A DNA stretch of 29,944 bases from an uncultured bacterium (GTDB lineage: Bacteria; Desulfobacterota; Desulfovibrionia; Desulfovibrionales; Desulfovibrionaceae). Below the pieces are notes generated by a model. The model had not been told where the DNA came from and did not search any database. It saw nothing but the letters and a program-made list of their open reading frames with translations. The position numbers and the translations under genes are program-made. Position 1 is the first letter of the stretch, and each line of letters begins with the position of its first letter. The DNA is taken from positions 1 through 29,944 of the forward strand of contig CAJMLK010000035.1 of the NCBI GenBank assembly GCA_905214305.1, read 5' to 3'. Positions 23,318-29,944 of this stretch are shown one piece after another.

Positions 23318-24631
23318 ATGGTGACATTCGAGGCCCTGCAACAAGGCAAAGAAACGCTGGCCGTCGTCGGCCTCGGCTATGTGGGTCTGCCCCTGGCCGT
23401 GGCCCTTTCGCGCCGCATGAGCGTGCTGGGATTTGACATCAGCGCCCCGCGCATCAAGGAACTGCAGGACGGACACGACCGCACCCGTGAAGTGGACGAC
23501 CAGAAACTCCAGGCCGCCAATGTGCGCTATTCCTGCGATCCGGCCGACCTCAGGCAGGCCGCCGTCATTATTGTGGCTGTTCCCACGCCCATTGACGATC
23601 ACCGCTCCCCCGACCTGACTCCCGTGGTGGGGGCCAGCACCACCGTGGGCCGCCACATGAGCAAGGGCTGCGTGGTCGTATACGAATCCACCGTGTACCC
23701 CGGCCTGACCGAAGAAATCTGCGTGCCCATCCTTGAGCGCGAGTCCGGCCTCACCTTTGGCCGCGACTTCACCGTGGGCTACTCGCCCGAGCGTATCAAC
23801 CCCGGCGACAAGGTGCACACCCTTGAAACCATCACCAAGGTTGTTTCCGGCTCCGACGACGTTACCACAGACCTGCTGGTGCAGATCTACGGCTCGGTGG
23901 TCACGGCAGGCATACACCGCGCCTCCAGCATCAAGGTGGCCGAAGCCGCCAAGGTCATCGAAAACACCCAGCGCGACCTCAACATCGCCCTCATGAACGA
24001 GCTTGCCATCATCTTCGGCCGCCTCGGCATTGATACCCTTGAAGTGCTTCAGGCCGCAGGCAGCAAGTGGAATTTCCTGCCCTTCCGGCCCGGTCTTGTG
24101 GGCGGCCACTGCATTGGCGTGGACCCCTACTACCTTACCTACAAGGCCGAAGAGCTGGGCTTTCACCCTGAAGTCATTCTGGCGGGCCGCCGCATCAATG
24201 ACAATATGGGCAAGTATCTGGCCGAATGCACGGTCAAGCGCCTTATCAGAAGCGGCCGCATCATCAGCGGTGCGCGCGTGGGCATTCTGGGCTTTACCTT
24301 CAAGGAAAACGTGCCGGATCTGCGCAATACCCGCGTGGTGGACGTTATCCGCGAACTTGAGGACTACGGCGTGCAGGTGCTCGTGAGCGACGCCGAGGCC
24401 GATCCCGCCGAAGCCCTGCACGAATACGGCCAGATTCTGCTGCCGCAGGGCGACCTGCACAATCTGGATGCCCTTATCCTCGCTGTAGGACACGATGCGT
24501 ACAAGGCCCTGTCGCCCGATGCCATAAAAGCGCTCTTTGCCCAGCCGGACAAAGCCGTTGTGCTGGACGTAAAAAGCTTTCTCGACCCGGCCGCCATGCG
24601 CGACGCGGGCATAGACTACTGGAGGCTGTAA
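23318..24631 (+). CDS. Nucleotide-sugar dehydrogenase (UDP-glucose/GDP-mannose dehydrogenase family)
   Basis: This enzyme uses two NAD+ to oxidise C6 of a nucleotide sugar to a uronic acid, for capsule, LPS or glycoprotein glycans. The 437-residue protein has the N-terminal Rossmann motif VGLGYVGLPLAVA (residues 17-29), YESTVYPGLTEE, YSPERINPGD, the central KVIENTQRDLNIALMNELA helix, catalytic Cys265 in GGHCIGVDPYYL, and the C-terminal domain FTFKENVPDLRNTRV. These motifs fit the TviB/WbpA/WbpO branch, which oxidises UDP-N-acetylhexosamines rather than UDP-glucose; the exact substrate is inference. AAAGGA precedes the ATG. No glycosyltransferases adjoin it; mqnB follows 5 bp after the stop. 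Confidence 0.93.
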   Translation: MVTFEALQQGKETLAVVGLGYVGLPLAVALSRRMSVLGFDISAPRIKELQDGHDRTREVDDQKLQAANVRYSCDPADLRQAAVIIVAVPTPIDDHRSPDLTPVVGASTTVGRHMSKGCVVVYESTVYPGLTEEICVPILERESGLTFGRDFTVGYSPERINPGDKVHTLETITKVVSGSDDVTTDLLVQIYGSVVTAGIHRASSIKVAEAAKVIENTQRDLNIALMNELAIIFGRLGIDTLEVLQAAGSKWNFLPFRPGLVGGHCIGVDPYYLTYKAEELGFHPEVILAGRRINDNMGKYLAECTVKRLIRSGRIISGARVGILGFTFKENVPDLRNTRVVDVIRELEDYGVQVLVSDAEADPAEALHEYGQILLPQGDLHNLDALILAVGHDAYKALSPDAIKALFAQPDKAVVLDVKSFLDPAAMRDAGIDYWRL

Positions 24632-24636
24632 GCCGC

Positions 24637-25452
24637 GTGAGCCTGCTTATCTGCGCTGCCACCGGCCCGGAACTGGCGGGCCTGCTGCCGGGCCTTGTTC
24701 CCTTTTCCGCGCCCGCGCGGAATGACGGAACAGGCTCAGCGCAGGCGGCCGCTGCCGGTCATGTCGCCCCGCACGGGGCTGAAAGCGGCGCAGCGGATGC
24801 CGCGACATGGCCCGAAATGCGGCTCTGGCCCGTACAGCTCAAGAAAGGCCCGGCGCTGTGCTGCCTGACAGGCATCGGTCCGGTTAACGCGGCCCTTGCT
24901 CTGGGCCTTGTCCTGAGCCGTGCCGAAGCCGAAGGAACGCCCGTCAGCGCCGTGCTCAACGTGGGCCTTGCCGGAGCCTTTGATCTTGGCAGCCATCCCC
25001 TTCGTTCACACTGTCTGGTGCGGGAAGAGGTCTGGCCGGAATATGGCCTGCACGACGGCCAGACAGTCATTGCCGGGGCCTTTGGCTTTCCGCAGTGGCA
25101 GCCCCCGCAGGGCGAGGCCGTGCGTGATCGCCTGACGCTCCACGGCGTTGAGGCTTTGTCGGCTTTCGGCGGCAGATGCGATGACGGTGTGCTGGCCCCC
25201 TGCCGCTCACTGACCGTGGCGGGCGTGAGCGCAAGCTTTGCCCGCGCGGCGGATCTGCAAAGCCGCTATCAGGCTGATCTGGAAAATATGGAAGGCTTTG
25301 CCGTGGCTTACGCCTGCGCACGACAGGGCATCGCCTGTGTGGAAGTACGCAGCGTGTCCAACAAGGTGGGCCCCCGCGCCAAAGAGGAAAAAGATTTCCC
25401 CGGCGCATTGCATGCCCTTGCCCAGGTGCTGCCCGCCCTTAACCTCATCTGA
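24637..25452 (+). CDS. mqnB: Futalosine hydrolase MqnB
   Basis: MqnB cleaves futalosine to dehypoxanthine futalosine and hypoxanthine in the futalosine route to menaquinone. The 271-residue protein has the nucleosidase features: LLICAATGPELAGLL at the start, LTGIGPVNAALALG near residue 80, VLNVGLAGAFDLGS, and DLENMEGFAVAYAC (Asp214-Glu219) followed by EVRSVSNKVG. The GTG start is 5 bp after the dehydrogenase stop, with GGAGG about 11 bases upstream. Residues about 25-60 are an Ala/Gly-rich low-complexity insertion between the first strand and the core, not usual for nucleosidases. A polyprenyl synthase follows after 8 bp. Confidence 0.9.
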   Translation: MSLLICAATGPELAGLLPGLVPFSAPARNDGTGSAQAAAAGHVAPHGAESGAADAATWPEMRLWPVQLKKGPALCCLTGIGPVNAALALGLVLSRAEAEGTPVSAVLNVGLAGAFDLGSHPLRSHCLVREEVWPEYGLHDGQTVIAGAFGFPQWQPPQGEAVRDRLTLHGVEALSAFGGRCDDGVLAPCRSLTVAGVSASFARAADLQSRYQADLENMEGFAVAYACARQGIACVEVRSVSNKVGPRAKEEKDFPGALHALAQVLPALNLI

Positions 25453-25460
25453 GTGGTGAA

Positions 25461-26426
25461 ATGATTCAACTCAAAGCACGCATTGCCCTGGAACTTCCGG
25501 CCATCAACCGCGCCCTTGACCGGGCTGTGGAGACATTGCCCGAACCTGTGCGCCCGGTAACGCGGCACATCTTTGAGGCCGGAGGCAAGCGCCTGCGCCC
25601 GCTTCTTGTGGTGCTGACCGCCCGCCTGCTGGGGCATGACGGCGAAGACATCCACGACCTTGCCGTGACCCTTGAAATGCTGCACGCAGCCACCCTGCTG
25701 CACGATGACGTGCTGGACAATGCCGTGAGCCGCCGGGGCAAGCCCGCCGCCCACACCCTCTACAATGTGTCCAGCGTGATCCTGGCGGGCGATGCCCTGC
25801 TGGCCGAAGCCAACGCGCAGGTGGCGCGGCGCGGCGACCCGCGTCTTACGCGCTGCTTTTCCGAGGCCACCAGTCGCACGGCCGCGGGCGAGATTCTTGA
25901 AATAGCCGCTCAGGGCCGCGTGGACACAAGCGCCGGGCATTATGAAGAAATCGTGCGCGGCAAAACAGCATGGCTCATCCGCGCCGCCTGTGAAATGGGC
26001 GCGCTGGCCGCCGGGGCAGATGAGGCCAGCGTGGCCGCTGCTGCGGCCTACGGCGAAAATCTGGGCATGGCCTTTCAGATGGTGGACGACGCGCTGGACT
26101 TCGCGCCCGAAAGCGCCACCGGCAAACCCACGGGCGGCGATGTGCGCGAGGGCAAGCTGACTCCGCCCCTGCGTCTCTATCGCGACAGCCTGAACCACGC
26201 CGAACGCGATGCCTTTGACGCGGCCTTCACGGGCTTTGCTGTCAGCGCTGCCGACGCCGAATCCGTTGCCCTGCGCATACGCGAAGCCGGTTTTGATACG
26301 GCCGTGCGCCGACAGGCCGATACATTTCTTGATGCGGCGAGGCTTGCCCTGCACAGCCTGCCCGACAGACCCGAGCGCAAGGTCATGCTCAAGATGACCG
26401 ATTATGTGCGCGACAGAAAAAAATAA
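25461..26426 (+). CDS. Long-chain polyprenyl diphosphate synthase
   Basis: This enzyme builds the isoprenoid side chain, here most likely that of menaquinone. The 321-residue protein has both aspartate-rich motifs: DDVLD at residues 82-86 (LLHDDVLDNAVSRRGKP) and DDALD at 209-213 (FQMVDDALDFAPE), with Mg2+-binding Asp. GGKRLRPLL near the N-terminus binds diphosphate. The residue five before the first DDxxD is Ala, consistent with a long-chain (octaprenyl-like) product in this family. The gene starts 8 bp after mqnB, which strengthens the quinone assignment. The exact chain length cannot be read from sequence. Confidence 0.92.
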   Translation: MIQLKARIALELPAINRALDRAVETLPEPVRPVTRHIFEAGGKRLRPLLVVLTARLLGHDGEDIHDLAVTLEMLHAATLLHDDVLDNAVSRRGKPAAHTLYNVSSVILAGDALLAEANAQVARRGDPRLTRCFSEATSRTAAGEILEIAAQGRVDTSAGHYEEIVRGKTAWLIRAACEMGALAAGADEASVAAAAAYGENLGMAFQMVDDALDFAPESATGKPTGGDVREGKLTPPLRLYRDSLNHAERDAFDAAFTGFAVSAADAESVALRIREAGFDTAVRRQADTFLDAARLALHSLPDRPERKVMLKMTDYVRDRKK

Positions 26427-26451
26427 GCTGTAACCGTACGAGGAAGCACCA

Positions 26452-29451
26452 ATGCTCTACCGGGTGGAAACCGGCCTGCACGCCGGACTGGACGATACAC
26501 AAGGCCGCAAAACGGCCCAGCACCTGCGCAAGGCTCTTGACCTTTCCACAGGCTCAGTGCGCCAGATCAAGGTATTCACGGCCGAAGGATTCAGCGAGTC
26601 CCAGGTAAAACGTCTGCTCGACGAAGGTATCTGGCACGACCCCATCCTGCAGGCGGCGTCCCTTGAGCCGTTGCCTTCGGGCGACCCCGCGCCCGACTGG
26701 TATGTGGAAGTGGGCTTTCGCCCCGGCGTGACGGACAACGAAGCCCGCACCGCCCGCGACACGGCCGCCATGGTGCTGGACGTGCCGCGCGACTCCCTGC
26801 ACGTGTATACGGCTGTGCAGTACCGCATTGTCAACGATCCCGCCGCCCCGCTCAGCCGCGAGCAGGTGGACACGCTGGCCCGCGACCTGCTGTGCAACAC
26901 CCTTATCCAGCGCTACCGCATCAAAAGCCGTGACCAATGGCAGGCCAGCCCCGGCTTTGAGGCGCAGGCCGCCCAGGTTACCGGCGAATCCAACGATACG
27001 GTGGAAACCATCGGCCTGTCCGGCTTGGATGACGAAGCCCTCATGCAGGCCAGCCGCTCCAATACCTGGGCACTGAACCTCAAGGAAATGCACTGCATCC
27101 GCGACCAGTTTTCCGCGCCGGATGAAGCCCGCCGCCGCGAGGCCCTCAACCTGCCAGCCAACCCCACTGACGTGGAAATGGAAGTGCTGGCCCAGACATG
27201 GTCCGAACACTGCAAGCACAAGATATTTGCCTCGCGCATCGACTATACCGATGAAGATACCGGCCGCCACGAAGTGGTGGACAACCTTTACAAGACCTGC
27301 ATCCGCGACGCCACGGCCATCCTGCGTGAGCGCATGGGCGAAAACGACTACTGCAAGTCCGTATTCAAGGACAATGCGGGCGTCATCGCCTTTATCAACG
27401 GCTACGATGCCTGCATCAAGGTAGAAACCCACAACAGCCCCTCGGCGCTCGACCCCTACGGCGGCGCGCTGACAGGCATTGTGGGCGTCAACCGTGACCC
27501 CATGGGCACAGGCATGGGCGCGGAACTGGTGTGCAATACAGACGTGTTCTGCTTTGCCTCGCCCTTTCACGACAAGCCCCTGCCTCCGCGCCTGCTGCAC
27601 CCCCGCCGCGTGCTCGAAGGCGTGCGCGAAGGCGTTGAACACGGCGGCAACAAGTCCGGCGTGCCTACGGTCAACGGCTCTCTGGTCTTTGACGAGCGCT
27701 TTCTTGGCAAGCCGCTGGTCTATTGCGGCACGGTAGGCATTATTCCTGCCGAACTGCACGGCCGCCCCGGCTGGTACAAGAAGGCCGAAACCGGCGACGT
27801 CATCGTCATGACCGGCGGGCGCATCGGCAAGGACGGCATCCACGGGGCCACGTTCTCCTCCGAAGAGCTGCACGAAGGCTCCCCGGCCACAGCCGTACAG
27901 ATCGGTGACCCCATCACCCAGCGCAAAATGTATGACTTCATCATACGCGCCCGCGATCTCGGCCTGTACAACGCCATTACCGACAACGGCGCGGGCGGCC
28001 TGTCCTCGTCAGTGGGCGAAATGGCCGAAGACACGGGCGGCTGCGTGCTTGATATTGCCAAGGCTCCCCTCAAGTACGATGGCCTGCGCCCGTGGGAAAT
28101 CCTGCTCTCCGAAGCGCAGGAACGCATGACTCTGGCCGTGCCGCCCGCAAAACTGGACGAATTCATGGCTCTGGCCGCCCGCATGGATGTGGAAGCCACC
28201 GCCCTGGGAACGTTCACCGAGTCCGGCTATTTTGAAGTGCGCTACAATGACCGCATTGTGGCCTCCATGCCCATGAGCTTCATGCACGAAGGCGTGCCGC
28301 AGCTTGAGCTGGAAGCCGTGTGGAAGGCGCCCGAAGTCAAAGAAATCAAGGTGGATGTGGCCGATGCGGATCAGGGCGCATTTTTGAAGCGCATGCTCAG
28401 CCGCCTCAATATCTGCTCCAAGGAATACATTATCCGCCAGTACGACCATGAGGTGCGCGGCGGCAGCGTCATCAAGCCGCTGGTGGGCGTCAAGCGCGAC
28501 GGCCCGGCCGATGCGGGCGTATTGCGCCCCCTGCTGGAATCCGATGCGGGCCTCGTCATCTCGCACGGCATCTGCCCCAAGTTCAGCGAGTATGACACGT
28601 ACTGGATGATGGCCAACGCCATGGACGAGGCCATCCGCAATGCCGTGGCCGTGGGCGCCGATCCCGATGCTCTGGCAGGGGTGGACAACTTCTGCTGGTG
28701 CGACCCCGTGGTCAGCCCCACCAATCCCGACGGTCGCTACAAGCTTGCCCAGCTTGTGCGTGCCTGCCGCGCCCTGCGCCAGTTCAGCCTGGCCTTCGGC
28801 GTTCCCTGCATCTCGGGCAAAGACTCCATGAAGAACGACTACACCGGCGGCGGCGAACGCATCTCCATTCCGCCCACGGTGCTCTTCTCCATACTGGGCG
28901 TCATCCGCAACGTTACCGCCACCCAGACCTCGGACTTCAAGAAAGAGGGCGACCACATCTACATGCTTGGCGGCACGTGGCGCGAAATGGCGGGCAGCGA
29001 AGCCGCCGATGAACTGGGTCTCAAGGGCGGGCAGGTCCCGCACGTTGATGCCGGAACCGCCATGGCGCGATACCGCGCGGTTTCTGCCCTCATGGGCCAG
29101 CGCGCCATTTCCGCCTGCCATGACTGCTCTGACGGCGGTCTGGCCGTTGCTCTGGCTGAAATGTGCATCGGCGGACGCCTGGGCGCGGAGCTCAACCTGG
29201 ACGCCGTACCGGCCTTCCAGAGCATGAACAGGACGGAACTGCTGTACAGCGAAAGCGCCAGCCGCCTGCTTGTGAGCGTCAAACCCGATCTTGCCATGAT
29301 CTTTGATGCCCTCGGCCAGTGGCAGGTCTGCACCCGCATCGGCACGGTGACCGGTGACAGCCGCCTGACCATCAAGTCCGGCGACAGCGTCATCGCCCAC
29401 GAAGATGTGGACGATCTGGCCCGCGCCTTCAAGGTTACACTGGACTGGTAA
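26452..29451 (+). CDS. purL: Phosphoribosylformylglycinamidine synthase, PurL with fused PurS-like N-terminus and no glutaminase domain
   Basis: PurL catalyses ATP- and ammonia-dependent conversion of FGAR to FGAM in purine synthesis. At 999 residues it is between the short PurL (about 740) and the long Gram-negative enzyme (about 1300). Residues 1-75 and 83-160 look like two successive PurS-type domains (second: WYVEVGFRPGVTDNEA... LARDLLCNTLIQRYRIKS). The core has AQTWSEHCKHKIF near residue 250, VETHNSPSALDPYGGALTG, NRDPMGTGMGAELV and a second AIR-synthase-like half (CISGKDSMKNDY, HDCSDGGLAVALAEM). The class I glutaminase domain is missing, so a separate PurQ must supply ammonia; none is in the window. 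The gene starts 25 bp after the prenyl synthase. Confidence 0.95.
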   Translation: MLYRVETGLHAGLDDTQGRKTAQHLRKALDLSTGSVRQIKVFTAEGFSESQVKRLLDEGIWHDPILQAASLEPLPSGDPAPDWYVEVGFRPGVTDNEARTARDTAAMVLDVPRDSLHVYTAVQYRIVNDPAAPLSREQVDTLARDLLCNTLIQRYRIKSRDQWQASPGFEAQAAQVTGESNDTVETIGLSGLDDEALMQASRSNTWALNLKEMHCIRDQFSAPDEARRREALNLPANPTDVEMEVLAQTWSEHCKHKIFASRIDYTDEDTGRHEVVDNLYKTCIRDATAILRERMGENDYCKSVFKDNAGVIAFINGYDACIKVETHNSPSALDPYGGALTGIVGVNRDPMGTGMGAELVCNTDVFCFASPFHDKPLPPRLLHPRRVLEGVREGVEHGGNKSGVPTVNGSLVFDERFLGKPLVYCGTVGIIPAELHGRPGWYKKAETGDVIVMTGGRIGKDGIHGATFSSEELHEGSPATAVQIGDPITQRKMYDFIIRARDLGLYNAITDNGAGGLSSSVGEMAEDTGGCVLDIAKAPLKYDGLRPWEILLSEAQERMTLAVPPAKLDEFMALAARMDVEATALGTFTESGYFEVRYNDRIVASMPMSFMHEGVPQLELEAVWKAPEVKEIKVDVADADQGAFLKRMLSRLNICSKEYIIRQYDHEVRGGSVIKPLVGVKRDGPADAGVLRPLLESDAGLVISHGICPKFSEYDTYWMMANAMDEAIRNAVAVGADPDALAGVDNFCWCDPVVSPTNPDGRYKLAQLVRACRALRQFSLAFGVPCISGKDSMKNDYTGGGERISIPPTVLFSILGVIRNVTATQTSDFKKEGDHIYMLGGTWREMAGSEAADELGLKGGQVPHVDAGTAMARYRAVSALMGQRAISACHDCSDGGLAVALAEMCIGGRLGAELNLDAVPAFQSMNRTELLYSESASRLLVSVKPDLAMIFDALGQWQVCTRIGTVTGDSRLTIKSGDSVIAHEDVDDLARAFKVTLDW

Positions 29452-29531
29452 ACACCGCCGCCGCACAGCGCGGGGAGACGGTCATGCCGCAACCCGCCAC
29501 ACCGGCACGCTGAAAATGCAACGGATACACA

Positions 29532-29566
29532 AAGGCCGCCGCAAGAACATATCTTGCGGCGGCCTT
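29532..29566 (+). terminator. Hairpin terminator after purL
   Basis: A perfect 15-bp stem, AAGGCCGCCGCAAGA (29532-29546) and TCTTGCGGCGGCCTT (29552-29566), has a 5-base loop. The T-tail is poor (TTGCATTC), but the stem is very stable and it lies 80 bp past the purL stop. Confidence 0.7.
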
Positions 29567-29640
29567 GCATTCATAAGGTACGGTGACTTGCATGCACCGC
29601 TTTACTGTCTGTTCCCCAAACTCACCCTGCCTGTCGCGTC

Positions 29641-29788
29641 AGAGCATTTCAACTTTGAGAATGTATGTTCTCAAAGTTTGAGGCACGCTCTCTTCGGCGT
29701 TTAATGGCGCCAATAAACTGCGCTTGCGCCTCCGTGGCGGGCGTCTGCTCCCGCATCCGTCAGAGCAGTTTCAAAATGAAATTGCTCT
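29641..29788. repeat. 148-bp composite repeat with inverted ends (contains GNRA copy E)
   Basis: The segment begins AGAGCATTTCA and ends TGAAATTGCTCT, near-perfect inverted ends. Its left part is a hairpin AACTTTGAGAA/TTCTCAAAGTT (29651-29678) followed by AGGCACGCTC. Its right part is copy E of the tandem-hairpin element: on the minus strand hairpin 1 is 29762-29788 and hairpin 2 is 29740-29761 with a GGGA tetraloop. The stretch from 29696 aligns with copy B at 5962. No open frame of significance is present. Confidence 0.75.
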
Positions 29789-29890
29789 AACGATATTGTG
29801 CGGAGCGGAGGGAGATCACCGAGCGAAACAAGGAAACTGCCACGGCACAAGCCGCGCAGTCTTCGCAACTGCAAAGTACCTGGATACCCA

Positions 29891-29944
29891 GAGCAGATTA
29901 ACTTTGAGAATATACATTCTCAAAGTTTAAGGCACGCTCACTTC
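29891..29944. repeat. Second composite repeat, cut by the window end
   Basis: GAGCAGATTAACTTTGAG and the following bases repeat the left part of the composite at 29641 with few changes: hairpin arms AACTTTGAGAAT (29900-29911) and ATTCTCAAAGTT (29916-29927), then AAGGCACGCTCACTTC. The repeat starts 249 bp after the first copy and runs off the end. The stretch 29789-29890 between them shows nothing I can identify. Confidence 0.75.

Noticed and set aside
26554..27873. 439-codon minus-strand open frame inside purL
   Set aside because: Antisense to conserved PurL motifs; no ribosome site or recognisable domain.
29405..29930. Two small plus-strand frames after purL (29405-29704 and 29724-29930)
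   Set aside because: They overlap purL, the terminator hairpin and the repeat elements and have no ribosome sites.

Overview
The window looks like chromosomal DNA from a sulfate-reducing deltaproteobacterium of the Desulfovibrio group. This is an inference from several things together: GC-rich codon use; a methyl-accepting chemotaxis protein ending in a hemerythrin domain (DcrH-like); a futalosine-pathway menaquinone gene (mqnB); a YedF-like TusA/DsrE protein; the PdxST route to vitamin B6; and a PurL that lacks a glutaminase domain. No tRNA, rRNA, CRISPR array, transposase or phage gene is visible. About 22 protein genes are supported, nearly all of them intact housekeeping genes.

Layout. 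90-3940 (minus) is a tight three-gene operon: a NeuB-type nonulosonic acid synthase, a LIC12162-like putative transferase and an exported Sel1-repeat protein. 4217-5789 (plus) carries an EamA/DMT exporter and the XTP/dITP pyrophosphatase rdgB. 6182-7408 (plus) is an orphan oligopeptide-type ABC ATPase with an expanded C-terminal minisatellite. 7646-8275 (minus) is yedF. 8376-10055 (plus) is the MCP-hemerythrin. 10569-12030 (minus) is pdxS-pdxT behind a good sigma70-type promoter. 12229-16614 (plus) is a compact run: an unrecognised protein, a HAD phosphatase, YggT, a DUF465-like protein, ilvB and ilvN. A 440-bp leader then precedes ilvC (17055-18056). 18358-21000 is an 880-residue Ala/Asp-rich, probably disordered protein with eight copies of a short acidic-hydrophobic motif and a C-terminal coiled coil. 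21784-22710 holds a 56-residue protein and ubiE. 23073-23270 (minus) is a DUF2065 membrane protein. 23318-29451 (plus) is a close-packed series: nucleotide-sugar dehydrogenase, mqnB, polyprenyl synthase and purL.

How the genes work together. ilvB, ilvN and ilvC give the first two steps of branched-chain amino acid synthesis. pdxS and pdxT form the pyridoxal-phosphate synthase. mqnB, a long-chain polyprenyl synthase and ubiE supply the ring, tail and final methylation of menaquinone. The neuB operon and the nucleotide-sugar dehydrogenase point to surface-glycan chemistry.

The most interesting signal is not a gene. At least five intergenic copies, plus one degenerate copy, of a roughly 50-bp element are scattered through the window, mostly just 3' of stop codons. 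Read on the strand that begins AGAGCA or GTGCA, each good copy is two adjacent hairpins. The second hairpin is always closed by a GNRA tetraloop (GCGA, GAAA, GTGA, GTGA, GGGA), and the first shows compensatory base-pair changes. At the right end the element sits inside a 148-bp composite with inverted ends, and a second composite begins before the window stops. This looks like a mobile or structured-RNA repeat family that I cannot name.
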